Shown: positions 50,635-60,428, numbered from the stretch's first letter. The stretch is 64,000 nucleotides of DNA from Hominifimenecus microfluidus (GCA_020687485.1 JAJEQR010000008.1:46220-110219), one strand, 5' to 3'. Made by a program: numbers and translations. Notes: generated by a model from the sequence alone, not told the origin.

Positions 50635-51822
50635 ATGTTTAAAGTAGCTCGTTTGAATCCGATCGCTTCGATCGGAACGGATCTGTTCACCGGAAAGTAT
50701 GAGATGACGGAAAACCTGGCGGAAGCCAGCGCCGTACTGGTAAGAAGCGCCTCCATGCACGAGCTGGAGCTTCCGGACGGACTTCTTGCGATTGCCCGTG
50801 CCGGCGCCGGCGTAAATAATATCCCGCTGGATGAGTGCGCAAAGAAGGGCATTGTCGTATTCAACGCGCCCGGAGCGAACGCCAACGGCGTAAAGGAGAT
50901 GGTGCTGGCAGGTATGCTGCTGGCAGCCCGAGATATTTATGGCGGCATCACCTGGATTCGCGAGAATAAGGATGAGGCGGATATTGCAAAGCTTGCGGAG
51001 AAAGCAAAGAAGAACTTCGCCGGTACAGAAATCCAGGGTAAGACCCTCGGCGTGATCGGTCTCGGCGCGATCGGCGCGCTCGTAGCGAACGCTTCACTGA
51101 ACCTTGGCATGCGCGTTATGGGATATGATCCCTATATCTCGGTAGAAGGCGCATGGAGTCTGGATCATCATGTGCAGAGAGTGAATAATCTGGATGATAT
51201 CTACGCGAATTGTGATTATATCACGATTCACGTTCCGGCGATGGACGGCACGATCGGAATGATCGATGAGGCTGCGATTGCCAAGATGAAGGACGGCGTT
51301 GTATTCCTGAACTTTGCCCGCGATCTTCTGGTGAAGGAGGAAGCGATGGCAGCTGCTCTGGAATCCGGAAAAGTTCATCGTTATGTATCGGATTTCGCAA
51401 ATCCGGTAAGCGCGAATATGAAGAACGCGATCATCTTTCCTCATCTGGCGGCTTCCACGGCGGAGTCGGAAGATAACTGCGCTGTAATGGCAGTCAGAGA
51501 GCTGATGAACTATCTGGAAGCTGGAAATATCGTAAATTCCGTGAACTTCCCCCGCACTGACCTGGGACCGATCCGCGGAACCGGACGTATCTCCATCTTC
51601 CACAAGAATATCCCGAATATGATTGGTCAGATTACGGCAATTCTGTATGAGAATGGAATCAACATTGAGAACATGACAGATAAGAGCCGCGGTGAGTATG
51701 CGTACGGTCTGATCGATGTTGACTGCGAATTCTCGGCAGATCTTGCGGATAAGATCCGCGCTATCGACGGCGTCAGCCGTGTTCGCCTGATCGAAGCGAA
51801 GAATTTCTGCAAGAAGTTCTAA
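50635..51822 (+). CDS. serA: D-3-phosphoglycerate dehydrogenase with ACT domain
   Basis: A 395-residue enzyme for the first step of serine synthesis. NAD site GVIGLGAIGALVA (about 140-152); the catalytic Arg, Glu and His are expected in the NFARDLLV, DFANPV and FPHLAASTAES regions, and the last is clearly present. The C-terminal 75 residues form an ACT domain (NIPNMIGQITAILYENGINIENM), the usual serine-sensing module. It lacks the intermediate ASB domain of long SerA forms. The ribosome site is AGGAGGAG, and the terminator at 51854-51894 follows. Confidence 0.96.
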   Translation: MFKVARLNPIASIGTDLFTGKYEMTENLAEASAVLVRSASMHELELPDGLLAIARAGAGVNNIPLDECAKKGIVVFNAPGANANGVKEMVLAGMLLAARDIYGGITWIRENKDEADIAKLAEKAKKNFAGTEIQGKTLGVIGLGAIGALVANASLNLGMRVMGYDPYISVEGAWSLDHHVQRVNNLDDIYANCDYITIHVPAMDGTIGMIDEAAIAKMKDGVVFLNFARDLLVKEEAMAAALESGKVHRYVSDFANPVSANMKNAIIFPHLAASTAESEDNCAVMAVRELMNYLEAGNIVNSVNFPRTDLGPIRGTGRISIFHKNIPNMIGQITAILYENGINIENMTDKSRGEYAYGLIDVDCEFSADLADKIRAIDGVSRVRLIEAKNFCKKF

Positions 51823-51853
51823 TCAGAAAAAGTTATTCATAAGAAAACAAAAG

Positions 51854-51894
51854 ACGGTGAGTGTCCGGTTGACTTGCGGGCACTCACCGTTTAT
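51854..51894 (+). terminator. Terminator after serA
   Basis: ACGGTGAGTGTCCG (51854-51867) pairs with CGGGCACTCACCGT (51877-51890), one wobble, followed by TTTAT. Confidence 0.85.
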
Positions 51895-51897
51895 ACT
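51869..51897 (+). promoter_or_regulatory. Promoter nested in the serA terminator
   Basis: TTGACT (51869-51874) lies in the terminator loop, the 17-base spacer is its 3' arm, and TATACT is at 51892-51897. It would start the wall-enzyme and clpC transcript near 51904. Confidence 0.65.
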
Positions 51898-51949
51898 TAT
51901 GGAGTAAAGTTGTATATGAAACCTCTCAGGCTGTATTTATGGAGGAAAA

Positions 51950-54478
51950 ATGAAATTTAAAAATGTCAAAAAGACCCTGTATCTTCGCGGGGCAGGAACT
52001 GTACTTACCCTCTCTCTGGCAGCAGGAACCATCGCGCCGGCAGCGCCCGCTTTTGCTGAAGCTCAGGACAGTACTGTATCGGAAAAGGAAGTTTCGGAGA
52101 CCGACGCCGCGCGGGATGACGTTTTCCTGGGAACAGAAGCAGAAACGACAGCAGCTGCGGAAGCAGCAGAACATACAGAGGCAGCAGCATCTGAAGCAGA
52201 TTCGCCTGCTTCTCAGACACTGGAATCAGAAAAAGCAGAATCCGGCACAGGCGAAACAGTCGCTGCGGAAACGGCTTCGAATACGGACGGAATCGGGGAA
52301 ACTCTTCCCATTACGGATGATGAGGAACTTCTGGCGGAGATTATTGCGGAGGAGATTTCTGTTGATCAGCTGACACTCTATCAGAAGGGGACGTACCGCC
52401 TGGCGACGGTGGTGAATACCGACTGGCTGAATATCCGTGCAGATGCCGGCAGTGAATACAAAGTGGTTGATGCGATCCGCGCTGGTGTGACTGTTACGGT
52501 CTATGGAGAGAAGAAGGCATCCGACGGAACCATTTGGTATCTGATCAGCGATGGAAGCATCATGGGATACAGCAGCGGTTCTTATCTGAACGTGATCGAG
52601 AAGGCTTACGATACCGAGGAAGCCTTCGAACAGACACTTGCTGCTTTCCCGGAGAGTTACCGTGAAAGTCTGCGAGCACTCCATGCGCAGTATCCCAACT
52701 GGAAGTTCGAGGCCTATCAGACCGGCATCGACTGGCAGACTGCAGTGGATGAGGAGAGCAAGTTCGGAAGCGAGCTTTCCGGTATGGGCACGGAAGCACG
52801 CAGCCTGGTATATAAAGGCAGCATTTCCTCCTGGAAGTCCATGGAGGAGGGCGCGTTTGACTGGTCCACCGGCCAGTGGGTTACGAACTGGGATGGCGAT
52901 TACTGGGCGATCGCGTCGCGCGAGCTAGTGGCTTACTATATGGACCCCAGAAACTTTATGGATAATAATGGCATCTTCCAGTTCCTGGATTTGACCTATG
53001 ATTCGACACAGACGGCTGCCTATGTCAGCCAGGCGGCAGCCAGCATGGGTTCATCCTGGCTCTCCGGAACCCATCAGCATGCGAACGGAGATGTGATCAA
53101 CTATCCGGAAGTGATTGCGGAAGCCGGTAAGAGCGCGGGCATCAATCCCATCTTCCTGGCGGCGACGCTGACGCAGGAGCTGGGAACCAATGGAAGCGAG
53201 AAGACCACCATCAGCGGAACGGCGTCCTGGACGGTGAGCCGGAACATTTTCGACAGCATCTATGCCAGCTATTGCCCGGCTTATACGGTGAATGCGGACG
53301 GAACGGTTACAGTGAACTATACTGGCGTCTATAATTACTATAATGTCGGCGCTTATACGGATACCGGATTCTCACATGCCTATGAGAGGGGCTTGTGGAT
53401 CGGCTATCATAAGACACTGAACGGCCGTGCCTATGACGGCCCCTGGACGACCAGACAGGCGGCGATTACCGGCGGCGCGAAGTACCTGGCGCGTTACCTG
53501 ACGGATTATGACCAGACGAATGTGTATCTGAAGCGCTTTAACATGACGGAGAACGGCCGCTACAATCATCAGTATTCGACAGATGTACAGGGAGCGGCCA
53601 GCGAGGGACGTTTGATCGGAAGAGCCTATACGGAATCCATGCGTAAGGAGATCGGTATGACCTTCCGGATTCCGGTATACAACAATATGCCGTCCTCTGC
53701 GGCCACCATGCCGACCGGCGATGAGGATCCTGTAAATACGCAGCAGATCCGTGCATTTGTCACGAGACTTTATGAGAAAATACTGGGAAGAAAGCCCGAT
53801 ACGAAGGGACTAGATGCATGGTCGAAACTGCTGCAGACTCGCGAGAACACTGCAGCAGAGGTTGCGGCCGGATTCGTATTCAGCGACGAGTATCAGAATA
53901 AGAACAAGAGTGATAAGGATTATGTCACTATGCTTTACAATACCATGCTGGACCGCTCGCCGGATAAGAGCGGCCTGAATTCCTGGTGCGGTCTTCTGGA
54001 TGACGGTGTGACGAGACAGTACATATTCGCAGGATTTATCGGATCCAACGAGTTTGGAAAGCTCTGCGATAGCTATGGAATCACCGCCGGAACCTGGAAT
54101 CTGACGGCGGTGGAGGATCAGAATGCCAGAGTAACCGCATTTGTGACCCGCATGTATACCGTATGCCTGCAGAGAGGCGCAGATGCTTCCGGACGCAGAG
54201 ACTGGATTCGCCTTCTGCTGAACGGCAGCAATTCTGCTGCGGATGTTGTGAGAGGTTTCTTCAACAGTCAGGAGTTCCTGAAGAAGAACCTGTCGGATGA
54301 AGATTTCGTGGAGCGCTTGTATCTGACGCTGTTTGACCGGAATTCCGATCCGGCCGGAAAGGCGGACTGGCTGAGAAACCTTAAGAATGGTTCCAGCAGA
54401 AATCAGATCCTGAACGGGTTTATCGGCTCTCAGGAATTTATCCGCCTGTGTGAGCAGTACGGTATCCGCCAACAATAA
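51950..54478 (+). CDS. Secreted beta-N-acetylglucosaminidase-like wall hydrolase with SH3 and DUF4214
   Basis: An 842-residue exported autolysin-like protein. Order: signal peptide (about 1-36, ending APAFA), Glu/Ala/Thr-rich acidic linker to about 125, a bacterial SH3 domain (about 150-215; TDWLNIRADAGSEYKVV), a region LHAQYPNWKFEAYQTGIDW typical of clostridial glucosaminidases, a GH73-like catalytic domain (about 320-560; NPIFLAATLTQELGTNGS supplies the probable catalytic Glu), and two DUF4214 double units (about 595-842) with GFIGSNEFGKLCDSYGI. It would cut the GlcNAc-MurNAc glycan strand. clpC starts 16 bases after it, so both may share a transcript. Confidence 0.88.
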   Translation: MKFKNVKKTLYLRGAGTVLTLSLAAGTIAPAAPAFAEAQDSTVSEKEVSETDAARDDVFLGTEAETTAAAEAAEHTEAAASEADSPASQTLESEKAESGTGETVAAETASNTDGIGETLPITDDEELLAEIIAEEISVDQLTLYQKGTYRLATVVNTDWLNIRADAGSEYKVVDAIRAGVTVTVYGEKKASDGTIWYLISDGSIMGYSSGSYLNVIEKAYDTEEAFEQTLAAFPESYRESLRALHAQYPNWKFEAYQTGIDWQTAVDEESKFGSELSGMGTEARSLVYKGSISSWKSMEEGAFDWSTGQWVTNWDGDYWAIASRELVAYYMDPRNFMDNNGIFQFLDLTYDSTQTAAYVSQAAASMGSSWLSGTHQHANGDVINYPEVIAEAGKSAGINPIFLAATLTQELGTNGSEKTTISGTASWTVSRNIFDSIYASYCPAYTVNADGTVTVNYTGVYNYYNVGAYTDTGFSHAYERGLWIGYHKTLNGRAYDGPWTTRQAAITGGAKYLARYLTDYDQTNVYLKRFNMTENGRYNHQYSTDVQGAASEGRLIGRAYTESMRKEIGMTFRIPVYNNMPSSAATMPTGDEDPVNTQQIRAFVTRLYEKILGRKPDTKGLDAWSKLLQTRENTAAEVAAGFVFSDEYQNKNKSDKDYVTMLYNTMLDRSPDKSGLNSWCGLLDDGVTRQYIFAGFIGSNEFGKLCDSYGITAGTWNLTAVEDQNARVTAFVTRMYTVCLQRGADASGRRDWIRLLLNGSNSAADVVRGFFNSQEFLKKNLSDEDFVERLYLTLFDRNSDPAGKADWLRNLKNGSSRNQILNGFIGSQEFIRLCEQYGIRQQ

Positions 54479-54494
54479 ATGAGGAGAAACTTTT

Positions 54495-56930
54495 ATGCTT
54501 CAAACACCTTATCCTTTTACACCGAAAGGAGAGGCAGCGCTGCGCCAGGCGGAACACCTGGCGCGGCGGCTGCATCATAAATACATTGGAACCGAGCATC
54601 TTCTGCTCGGTCTTTTATCCTCTCCGTGCCTGGCGTCCTATGTACTGAAGCTGCACGAAGTCACGGAGGAGCGCGTCCGGGAGTTAATAGGGCGTCTGGT
54701 AGCCCCGGAATTCGTGGAGGAAGACAGCGACATATTGCCGGAACCGACGCCGCGATTCTCCGCTGTGCTGGCGCAGAGCGCTGGTGAGGCAAGGCATGGA
54801 CACCAGAGTAGCATCGGGACAGAGCATCTGCTGATGGCGCTGTTAAAAGAGACGGATAGCGTGGCGGTGCGCCTGCTTCACACGATGGATGTGAACCCGA
54901 ATCGTGTGATGGTGGATCTCGCGGAGGCAATGGGTGAGGACGGGCGTATCTATCAGGAGGAGATGGAGGACGGCGGAACGGCAGCAGGGACACCGACGCT
55001 GGATCGCTACAGCAGAGATCTGACAGCGTTGGCCGCTGCCGGAGAGCTGGACCCTGTGATCGGAAGGGAGTCAGAGCTGCGCCGAATGATCCGGATTCTG
55101 AGCCGCCGGACGAAGAACAATCCCTGCCTGATCGGGGAACCGGGCGTGGGAAAGACGGCGATTGTGGAGCGCCTGGCGCAGATGATCGCTTCAGATCAGG
55201 TACCGGAGACTCTGAAAGGGTATCGCCTGTTGGCGCTGGATCTTTCCGGGATGGTTGCCGGGACGAAGTACCGTGGTGAATTCGAGGAGCGCATGAAGCG
55301 TGTGATTCAGGAAGCGGCCCAGAATCCACAGCTGATTCTTTTTCTGGATGAGATTCACACCCTGATCGGAGCCGGAGGCGCGGAGGGCTCGCTGGACGCG
55401 GCTAATATCCTGAAGCCGGCGCTCTCCCGCGGAGAAATTCAGCTGATCGGAGCGACAACTGTGGAGGAATACCGGAAGCATATTGAGAAGGACGCGGCTC
55501 TGGAGCGGCGTTTTCAGCCGGTACTTGTGGAAGAGCCGAATGAGGAGGACGCAGAGGAGATCCTGAAGGGGCTTCGTCACTGCTATGAGGAGTATCACGG
55601 CGTAACGATCCAGGATGAGGCATTGACGGCAGCGGTACAGCTTTCCGCCCGCTATATCAACGACCGTTTCCTTCCGGACAAGGCGCTGGATCTGCTTGAT
55701 GAGGCGGCGTCCCAGGTGCGGATGACTTTTTCTGATAAGTATACGGATTCGACGGCGGAAGAGATCGGACAGTTGGAAGCGGAGCAGCTCTCCGCCGTAC
55801 GGGAGAAAGATTTCACAGTGGTAAAGGAGCTGCACCAGAAGATTCAGGAGCTGCAGGAGCGTGCGAAGCATCACCGCAGAGGGCGTCGCCCCGGAGCGAA
55901 AGCGAAGACCGTAACCGCAGAGACCATCGCGGAAGTAGTCTCTGAATGGACACGCATCCCGGTAAAACGGCTGGCGGAGAGCGAATCTGTCCATCTGCGC
56001 CATCTGGAGAGTGATCTGCATAAACGTGTCATCGGGCAGGAGGAGGCGGTCTCTGCCGTCGCCCGCGCGGTACGCCGCAGTCGTGTCGGCTTAAAAGACC
56101 CGAACCGCCCGATCGGCTCGTTCTTGTTCCTTGGCCCGACCGGCGTGGGAAAGACGGAGCTTGCCAAGGCGCTTGCAGAGACCGTCTTCGGGCGCGAAGA
56201 CGCGATGATCCGCGTGGACATGTCGGAATATATGGAGAAGCACAGCGTCTCCAAGCTGATCGGATCGCCGCCCGGATACGTCGGCTACGAGGAAGGCGGT
56301 CAGCTCAGCGAGAAAGTGCGCCGTAGTCCCTATTCCCTGATCCTTTTTGATGAGATCGAGAAAGCGCACCCGGATGTCTTCCATATCCTTCTTCAGGTGC
56401 TGGACGATGGCCATATCACGGACGCGCAGGGACGGAAAGTGAATTTTAAGAACACGATTCTGATCATGACCAGTAACGCCGGAGCAGAGCGCATCATGAC
56501 GCCGAAGCACCTGGGCTTCTCCGCTGAGAAGAGCGAGAAGGCGGATTATGCGGCCATGAAGAACGGAGTTATGGAAGAAGTACGCCATACTTTCAAGCCG
56601 GAATTCCTGAACCGGATCGACGAGATCCTTGTCTTCCATTCACTGGGTGAGGAGGATCGGAAGGAGATCCTGAAGCTGATGCTGGATTCCCTCTCCGCAC
56701 GAATTCTGGAGACGCAGAACATCACGATGAAATTCACTGGAGCGGCGAAAGCCTTCCTGCTGCAGCACGGTTATGAGGAGAAATACGGGGCCAGACCCCT
56801 GCGCCGGGCTCTGCAGACGCATATCGAGGACGCGCTGACAGATGAGATTCTGAGCGGCAAAGTGAAAAACGGCGATACCGTAACGGTCGGCTGTATGAAA
56901 AATGCATTAAATTTCTCAGTCAATGATTGA
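54495..56930 (+). CDS. clpC: Clp protease ATPase, ClpC type
   Basis: An 811-residue AAA+ unfoldase. Two Clp_N repeats (about 1-145) precede AAA-1 (Walker [29 protein letters not shown]), a middle region with a short UVR-like segment ([19 protein letters not shown]), AAA-2 ([29 protein letters not shown]) and a ClpB_D2 tail. The M region is short as in ClpC, not ClpB. The usual clpC operon partners ctsR, mcsA and mcsB are absent, and a heat-shock operator is not visible. The gene may be co-transcribed with the wall hydrolase, which is an unusual partner. Confidence 0.93.
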   Translation: MLQTPYPFTPKGEAALRQAEHLARRLHHKYIGTEHLLLGLLSSPCLASYVLKLHEVTEERVRELIGRLVAPEFVEEDSDILPEPTPRFSAVLAQSAGEARHGHQSSIGTEHLLMALLKETDSVAVRLLHTMDVNPNRVMVDLAEAMGEDGRIYQEEMEDGGTAAGTPTLDRYSRDLTALAAAGELDPVIGRESELRRMIRILSRRTKNNPCLIGEPGVGKTAIVERLAQMIASDQVPETLKGYRLLALDLSGMVAGTKYRGEFEERMKRVIQEAAQNPQLILFLDEIHTLIGAGGAEGSLDAANILKPALSRGEIQLIGATTVEEYRKHIEKDAALERRFQPVLVEEPNEEDAEEILKGLRHCYEEYHGVTIQDEALTAAVQLSARYINDRFLPDKALDLLDEAASQVRMTFSDKYTDSTAEEIGQLEAEQLSAVREKDFTVVKELHQKIQELQERAKHHRRGRRPGAKAKTVTAETIAEVVSEWTRIPVKRLAESESVHLRHLESDLHKRVIGQEEAVSAVARAVRRSRVGLKDPNRPIGSFLFLGPTGVGKTELAKALAETVFGREDAMIRVDMSEYMEKHSVSKLIGSPPGYVGYEEGGQLSEKVRRSPYSLILFDEIEKAHPDVFHILLQVLDDGHITDAQGRKVNFKNTILIMTSNAGAERIMTPKHLGFSAEKSEKADYAAMKNGVMEEVRHTFKPEFLNRIDEILVFHSLGEEDRKEILKLMLDSLSARILETQNITMKFTGAAKAFLLQHGYEEKYGARPLRRALQTHIEDALTDEILSGKVKNGDTVTVGCMKNALNFSVND

Positions 56931-56955
56931 ATGAAACGCAAACTTGCGCTATACT
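56927..56955 (+). promoter_or_regulatory. Promoter of the 56992-radA pair
   Basis: TTGAAT (56927-56932, overlapping the clpC stop), a 17-base spacer and TATACT (56950-56955). Confidence 0.65.
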
Positions 56956-56991
56956 AGACGATAGAAATACACAAGAGACTAGGAGGACAAA

Positions 56992-57402
56992 ATGTCTGTA
57001 GTAAAAGAGCTGCTGCGCGGCGAGCAAAACGGAAGCATCAGTTTTGGTGATTACACTCTGGATAAGAAAGCCAAGCTGGATAACTTTGAACATGGCGGAG
57101 ATATTTACAAGGTAAAGACCTTCTATGAGATCACCAAGCTGGAGAAGAACGGATTATTCGTATATGAGTCCGTACCGGGCAGCGCGGTGACCGGATTTAC
57201 AGAAAAGGAGAACGGCGTTTCCTTCCAGGTAGAAAGCAACAAGGATATTCAGATCACGCTGGAACTGGCGGAATCCACGGAGTATGCCATCTATGTAGAT
57301 AATGAGCAGGTTGGCCTGATGGAGACGAACATGAGCGGCAAGCTTTCCTTTAGCGTGGAGCTGCCCATGCCTCCGGTAAATGTAAAGGTGGTAGAGCGTT
57401 AA
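56992..57402 (+). CDS. Small conserved beta-rich protein of unknown function
   Basis: A 136-residue soluble protein. It has no signal peptide or membrane span. It is beta-strand rich, with alternating hydrophobic and charged residues, as in NGSISFGDYTLDKKAKLDNF and YKVKTFYEITKLEKNGLFVYESV, and ends in a C-terminal SVELPMPPVNVKVVER. I recall similar clostridial proteins labelled endosialidase-like, but nothing here looks like a catalytic site, so I give no function. It lies 3 bases before radA with its own AGGAGG site, so the two are co-transcribed. Confidence 0.7.
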   Translation: MSVVKELLRGEQNGSISFGDYTLDKKAKLDNFEHGGDIYKVKTFYEITKLEKNGLFVYESVPGSAVTGFTEKENGVSFQVESNKDIQITLELAESTEYAIYVDNEQVGLMETNMSGKLSFSVELPMPPVNVKVVER

Positions 57403-57405
57403 TTT

Positions 57406-58788
57406 ATGGCAAAGGCAAAAGCAACCGCATTCTTCTGTAAGGAATGCGGTTATGAATCCGCAAAATGGATGGGACAGTGCCCTGCCTGCAGAGAATGGAA
57501 CAGTTTTGTAGAAGCGCCCGCCGCAGCGAAAGCTGCGCCCGGGCGCGCTGTCATTCAGGGACCGGCTGCCGTATTCGCGTCGGCGGCGGAGCCGAAAGGG
57601 CTGGACGCAATCGACGGCGATCCGGAGGAGAGGATGTCCACCGGCTTTAAGGAGCTGGACGGCGTGCTGGGCGGCGGACTTGTTCCGGCTTCCCTGTTGC
57701 TAGTCGGTGGCGATCCCGGCATCGGCAAATCAACGCTCCTTCTGCAGGTGTGCCGGAATATGGCCATGCAGGGGCATCATATCCTCTATATTTCCGGCGA
57801 GGAGTCTCTGCGCCAGATTAAGCTGCGCGCCGGGCGCATGGGGCATTTTGAGGGGGATCTCCGTTTTTTAAGCGAGACAAACCTGGATGTGATTACGGAA
57901 GTCCTGAAGAAGTATAAGCCGGAGGTCGTGATTATCGATTCGATTCAGACGATGTTCCGTGACGATGTGGGAAGCGCGCCGGGCAGCGTGGGTCAGGTAA
58001 GGGAATCCACGAATGTACTGATGCAGCTGGCCAAAGGACTTGGCATCACGATCTTTATTGTCGGTCATGTGACGAAGGAAGGCACGGTGGCCGGTCCACG
58101 GATGCTGGAGCACATGGTGGATACGGTGCTGTACTTTGAAGGTGAGCGGAATGCTTCCTACCGTATTCTGCGCGGTGTGAAGAACCGCTTCGGTTCCACG
58201 AATGAGATTGGTGTCTTCGAGATGGGAGAGCACGGTCTGGAAGAGGTCGCGAATCCGTCGGAGCATATGCTGAACGGGAGACCGGAGGAGGCTTCCGGGT
58301 CGGTGGTCACCTGCGCGATGGAGGGCAGTCGCCCAATTCTGCTGGAAGTGCAGGCTCTGGTATGCCGCACGAATTTCGGCATGCCGAGGCGTACCGCGGC
58401 GGGAACAGATTATAACCGTGTAAACCTGCTGATGGCGGTTTTGGAAAAACGCCTGGGTATGCGACTGTCCGAGTGCGATGCCTACCTGAATATCGCTGGC
58501 GGTATGCGGATCTCGGAGCCGTCGCTGGATCTCGGCATCGTGATGGCGCTGGTATCCAGCTACCAGGATTCGCCGATCAGCGGCAAGACGCTGGTATTCG
58601 GTGAAGTCGGCCTGTCCGGAGAGGTACGCGGCGTCGGTATGGCGGATCAGCGCATCAATGAGGCTGTGAAGCTGGGATTTGATACCTGTATCCTTCCGAG
58701 GAGCAACCGGAGCGCGGGCAAGAACCGCGAAGGCATCCGGCTCATCGGAGTCTCCAATATACAGGAAGCCATCGAGGCGCTGTTCTAG
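57406..58788 (+). CDS. radA: DNA repair protein RadA (Sms)
   Basis: A 460-residue RecA-like, DnaB-type branch-migration helicase acting in recombination repair. The N-terminal zinc finger is CKECGYESAKWMGQCPAC (residues 11-28), Walker A is GGDPGIGKST (about 102-111), the RadA signature KNRFGS lies near residue 255, and the C-terminal third is a Lon-protease-like domain (about 285-460). No catalytic Ser/Lys function is expected there. It starts 3 bases after the preceding stop; the terminator is not evident, and the repeat region 58883-59404 follows. Confidence 0.96.
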   Translation: MAKAKATAFFCKECGYESAKWMGQCPACREWNSFVEAPAAAKAAPGRAVIQGPAAVFASAAEPKGLDAIDGDPEERMSTGFKELDGVLGGGLVPASLLLVGGDPGIGKSTLLLQVCRNMAMQGHHILYISGEESLRQIKLRAGRMGHFEGDLRFLSETNLDVITEVLKKYKPEVVIIDSIQTMFRDDVGSAPGSVGQVRESTNVLMQLAKGLGITIFIVGHVTKEGTVAGPRMLEHMVDTVLYFEGERNASYRILRGVKNRFGSTNEIGVFEMGEHGLEEVANPSEHMLNGRPEEASGSVVTCAMEGSRPILLEVQALVCRTNFGMPRRTAAGTDYNRVNLLMAVLEKRLGMRLSECDAYLNIAGGMRISEPSLDLGIVMALVSSYQDSPISGKTLVFGEVGLSGEVRGVGMADQRINEAVKLGFDTCILPRSNRSAGKNREGIRLIGVSNIQEAIEALF

Positions 58789-58882
58789 GCTAAGTTTTAT
58801 ACTGGTACAAGTTATCAGCGGGACTTCAATTTCCACGTCAGTTCCCTGCTGGAATCCGCAGGAAAGGCTCAGTCCGGTCACG

Positions 58883-59296
58883 GGTGCTGCGTTTCCTGCG
58901 GGGGACGCGCGCTTATTAATCGCCAGTCGCTTCGACTCGCCCTTGCGGGCTCAGACATGAAGCTTTGTGGCGATAGCTAACGCGTCTCCTGCGCACGGAA
59001 GCCTCGCAATGTGCCCGAACACGAGCTCGTTTCTGCTTCTTCCTGGCAGGGAACTTTGTTGCGCAGAATACATCGCTCCGGAAATTGTCAAAAGTATCAG
59101 AAACGCTAAAAAACTGCATTATCGATGCAATTTCAGGGAAAAAGCCGCGCCTCTTCTACACGGACACATTGCGAGGCTTTCGAGCGCAGGGCTGCGCTAG
59201 CTGCCGCCACAAAACCCCACGTTCAAGCCTAGAAGAGGCGCGTTGGGGTGACTGGCGGCTAATCGGCGCGCGGCCCGGAGCCGAAAACGCAGCACC
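58883..59296. repeat. Large imperfect inverted repeat element
   Basis: Two arms of about 135 bases (58883-59018 and 59160-59296) are inverted copies of each other around a 140-base centre. Matching blocks: GGTGCTGCGTTT / AAACGCAGCACC; CGCCAGTC / GACTGGCG; TTTGTGGCG / CGCCACAAA; AAGCCTCGCAATGTG / CACATTGCGAGGCTT, in nested order. Short open frames inside (58967-59200, 59085-59309) have no ribosome site and change frame between arms, so I regard the stretch 58789-59434 as gene-free. It may be a pair of inserted repeat elements or a structured RNA. Confidence 0.7.
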
Positions 59297-59333
59297 AGTG
59301 GCCGTGTGAAGATGGGATCGGCTTTTCCCGGAG

Positions 59334-59404
59334 TTTGTGCGGAGCTCCGGAAGCTTGTAGTGAACTTGCTTGGAAGTCAATTTCCTTGGTTTGTGCGGAG
59401 CTCC
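59334..59404. repeat. Direct repeat pair
   Basis: TTTGTGCGGAGCTCC occurs at 59334-59348 and 59390-59404, just outside the right arm of the inverted repeat. A related pair of shorter words, GTAAAGTTT and GCAGTAAACTTT, follows the second copy. Confidence 0.65.
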
Positions 59405-59434
59405 CAGTAAAGTTTGCAGTAAACTTTAACTGTG

Positions 59435-60292
59435 TTAATTGAAATTCTCCAGCGCGGATGTACTGATGAGCCACTCGCGGCCGGTCAGAACCATAGGGAG
59501 GGCGATTTCTTCTTTCTCTTTTTCACCCATGTATTCCATTGTGAGTTCTACGTAGACGACGCAGCTCTCTTTATCAGAAGCATAGCTGATGTCTTCGATA
59601 TCAATGCTGATATCCGGTGTGAGACCAGCGGCGGAGAGAAAGCCGCTAAGGCCGGAAGCAAGATCAGCAAGATCGCCCAGCGGAAGATCGCTGAGGGCTT
59701 CGCCTACGCCGAGCGCACCGGAATAGAGACTGTTCGCCTGTTCGTCGAAGCACTCCAGCACGGCATTCTGATCAAGATTGTTTAGAGCTTTCTCCAGCTT
59801 TGCAATGGTATCCTCCGGCGTGCCGGTTTTTATGAACAGGACATAGAGCACAGCCAGAATCGCGAATACGCCAACAACGAGCAGAGAAAGGAGCGCAGTG
59901 CGTTTTGTCCGTCCGGCAGTATGTACAGCTTCATGGGCAATGTTGCTGGCTCCGCGTGCCGCGGCATCTGCGAAAGCAGCATTTCCCGTATTATTATTCT
60001 GAAATTGCTGATTCTGGTACGGCTGGTTCTGGTAATTTGGCTTCTGAGAGAATCCATTACTCCCCGGATTGCTGTCCTGAAATGGTGAATTGGAGTATTG
60101 TGGGTTGCTGTTCTGGAACTGCTGATTCTGGAATGGCATATCCGGAAATTGCTGATTCTGGTAAGGCCGTCCCTGAGACAGAGTGTTTTCCTGAGAGTGG
60201 GAATTATTTTCGGGTCTGGCAGTCTGGGTACCGCACCGGGTACAGAATTTACATTGAGGCGGCAGTTCTTTTCCACAGTTTGCGCAATACAT
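59435..60292 (-). CDS. Zinc-ribbon membrane protein with extracytoplasmic domain
   Basis: A 285-residue protein. Residues 2-25 form a zinc ribbon (YCANCGKELPPQCKFCTRCG). A Gln/Asn/Phe/Pro-rich low-complexity segment (about 30-115, with repeats of QNQQFQ and YQNQPYQ) follows, then a membrane helix (about 133-155, LLSLLVVGVFAILAVLYVLF), and an outward domain of about 125 residues ending in EWLISTSALENFN, resembling the NTF2-like DUF4878 type. The ribbon is cytoplasmic. The function is unknown; similar proteins are common in Clostridia. I chose ATG 60292 with AAAGGA upstream; the open frame to 60343 lacks a ribosome site. Confidence 0.75.
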   Translation of the reverse strand: MYCANCGKELPPQCKFCTRCGTQTARPENNSHSQENTLSQGRPYQNQQFPDMPFQNQQFQNSNPQYSNSPFQDSNPGSNGFSQKPNYQNQPYQNQQFQNNNTGNAAFADAAARGASNIAHEAVHTAGRTKRTALLSLLVVGVFAILAVLYVLFIKTGTPEDTIAKLEKALNNLDQNAVLECFDEQANSLYSGALGVGEALSDLPLGDLADLASGLSGFLSAAGLTPDISIDIEDISYASDKESCVVYVELTMEYMGEKEKEEIALPMVLTGREWLISTSALENFN

Positions 60293-60382
60293 AGTTATCT
60301 TTCCTTTCGTAAAACAAAGTTGCAGTGAGATGCAGAATCTCATAGAGTCACTATACCATATTGAAAAAAATTATAAAAGTAC

Positions 60383-60412
60383 TTGACATATGAGTGTATT
60401 CTATGGTATAAC
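60383..60412 (+). promoter_or_regulatory. Promoter of tRNA-Trp
   Basis: Exact TTGACA (60383-60388), an 18-base spacer and TATAAC (60407-60412). Confidence 0.75.
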
Positions 60413-60428
60413 TATAAGGCAGTCGCAA

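Noticed and set aside
58967..59309. Two short plus-strand frames (77 and 74 codons) after radA
   Set aside because: They lie in the inverted-repeat element, have no ribosome site and overlap in different frames.
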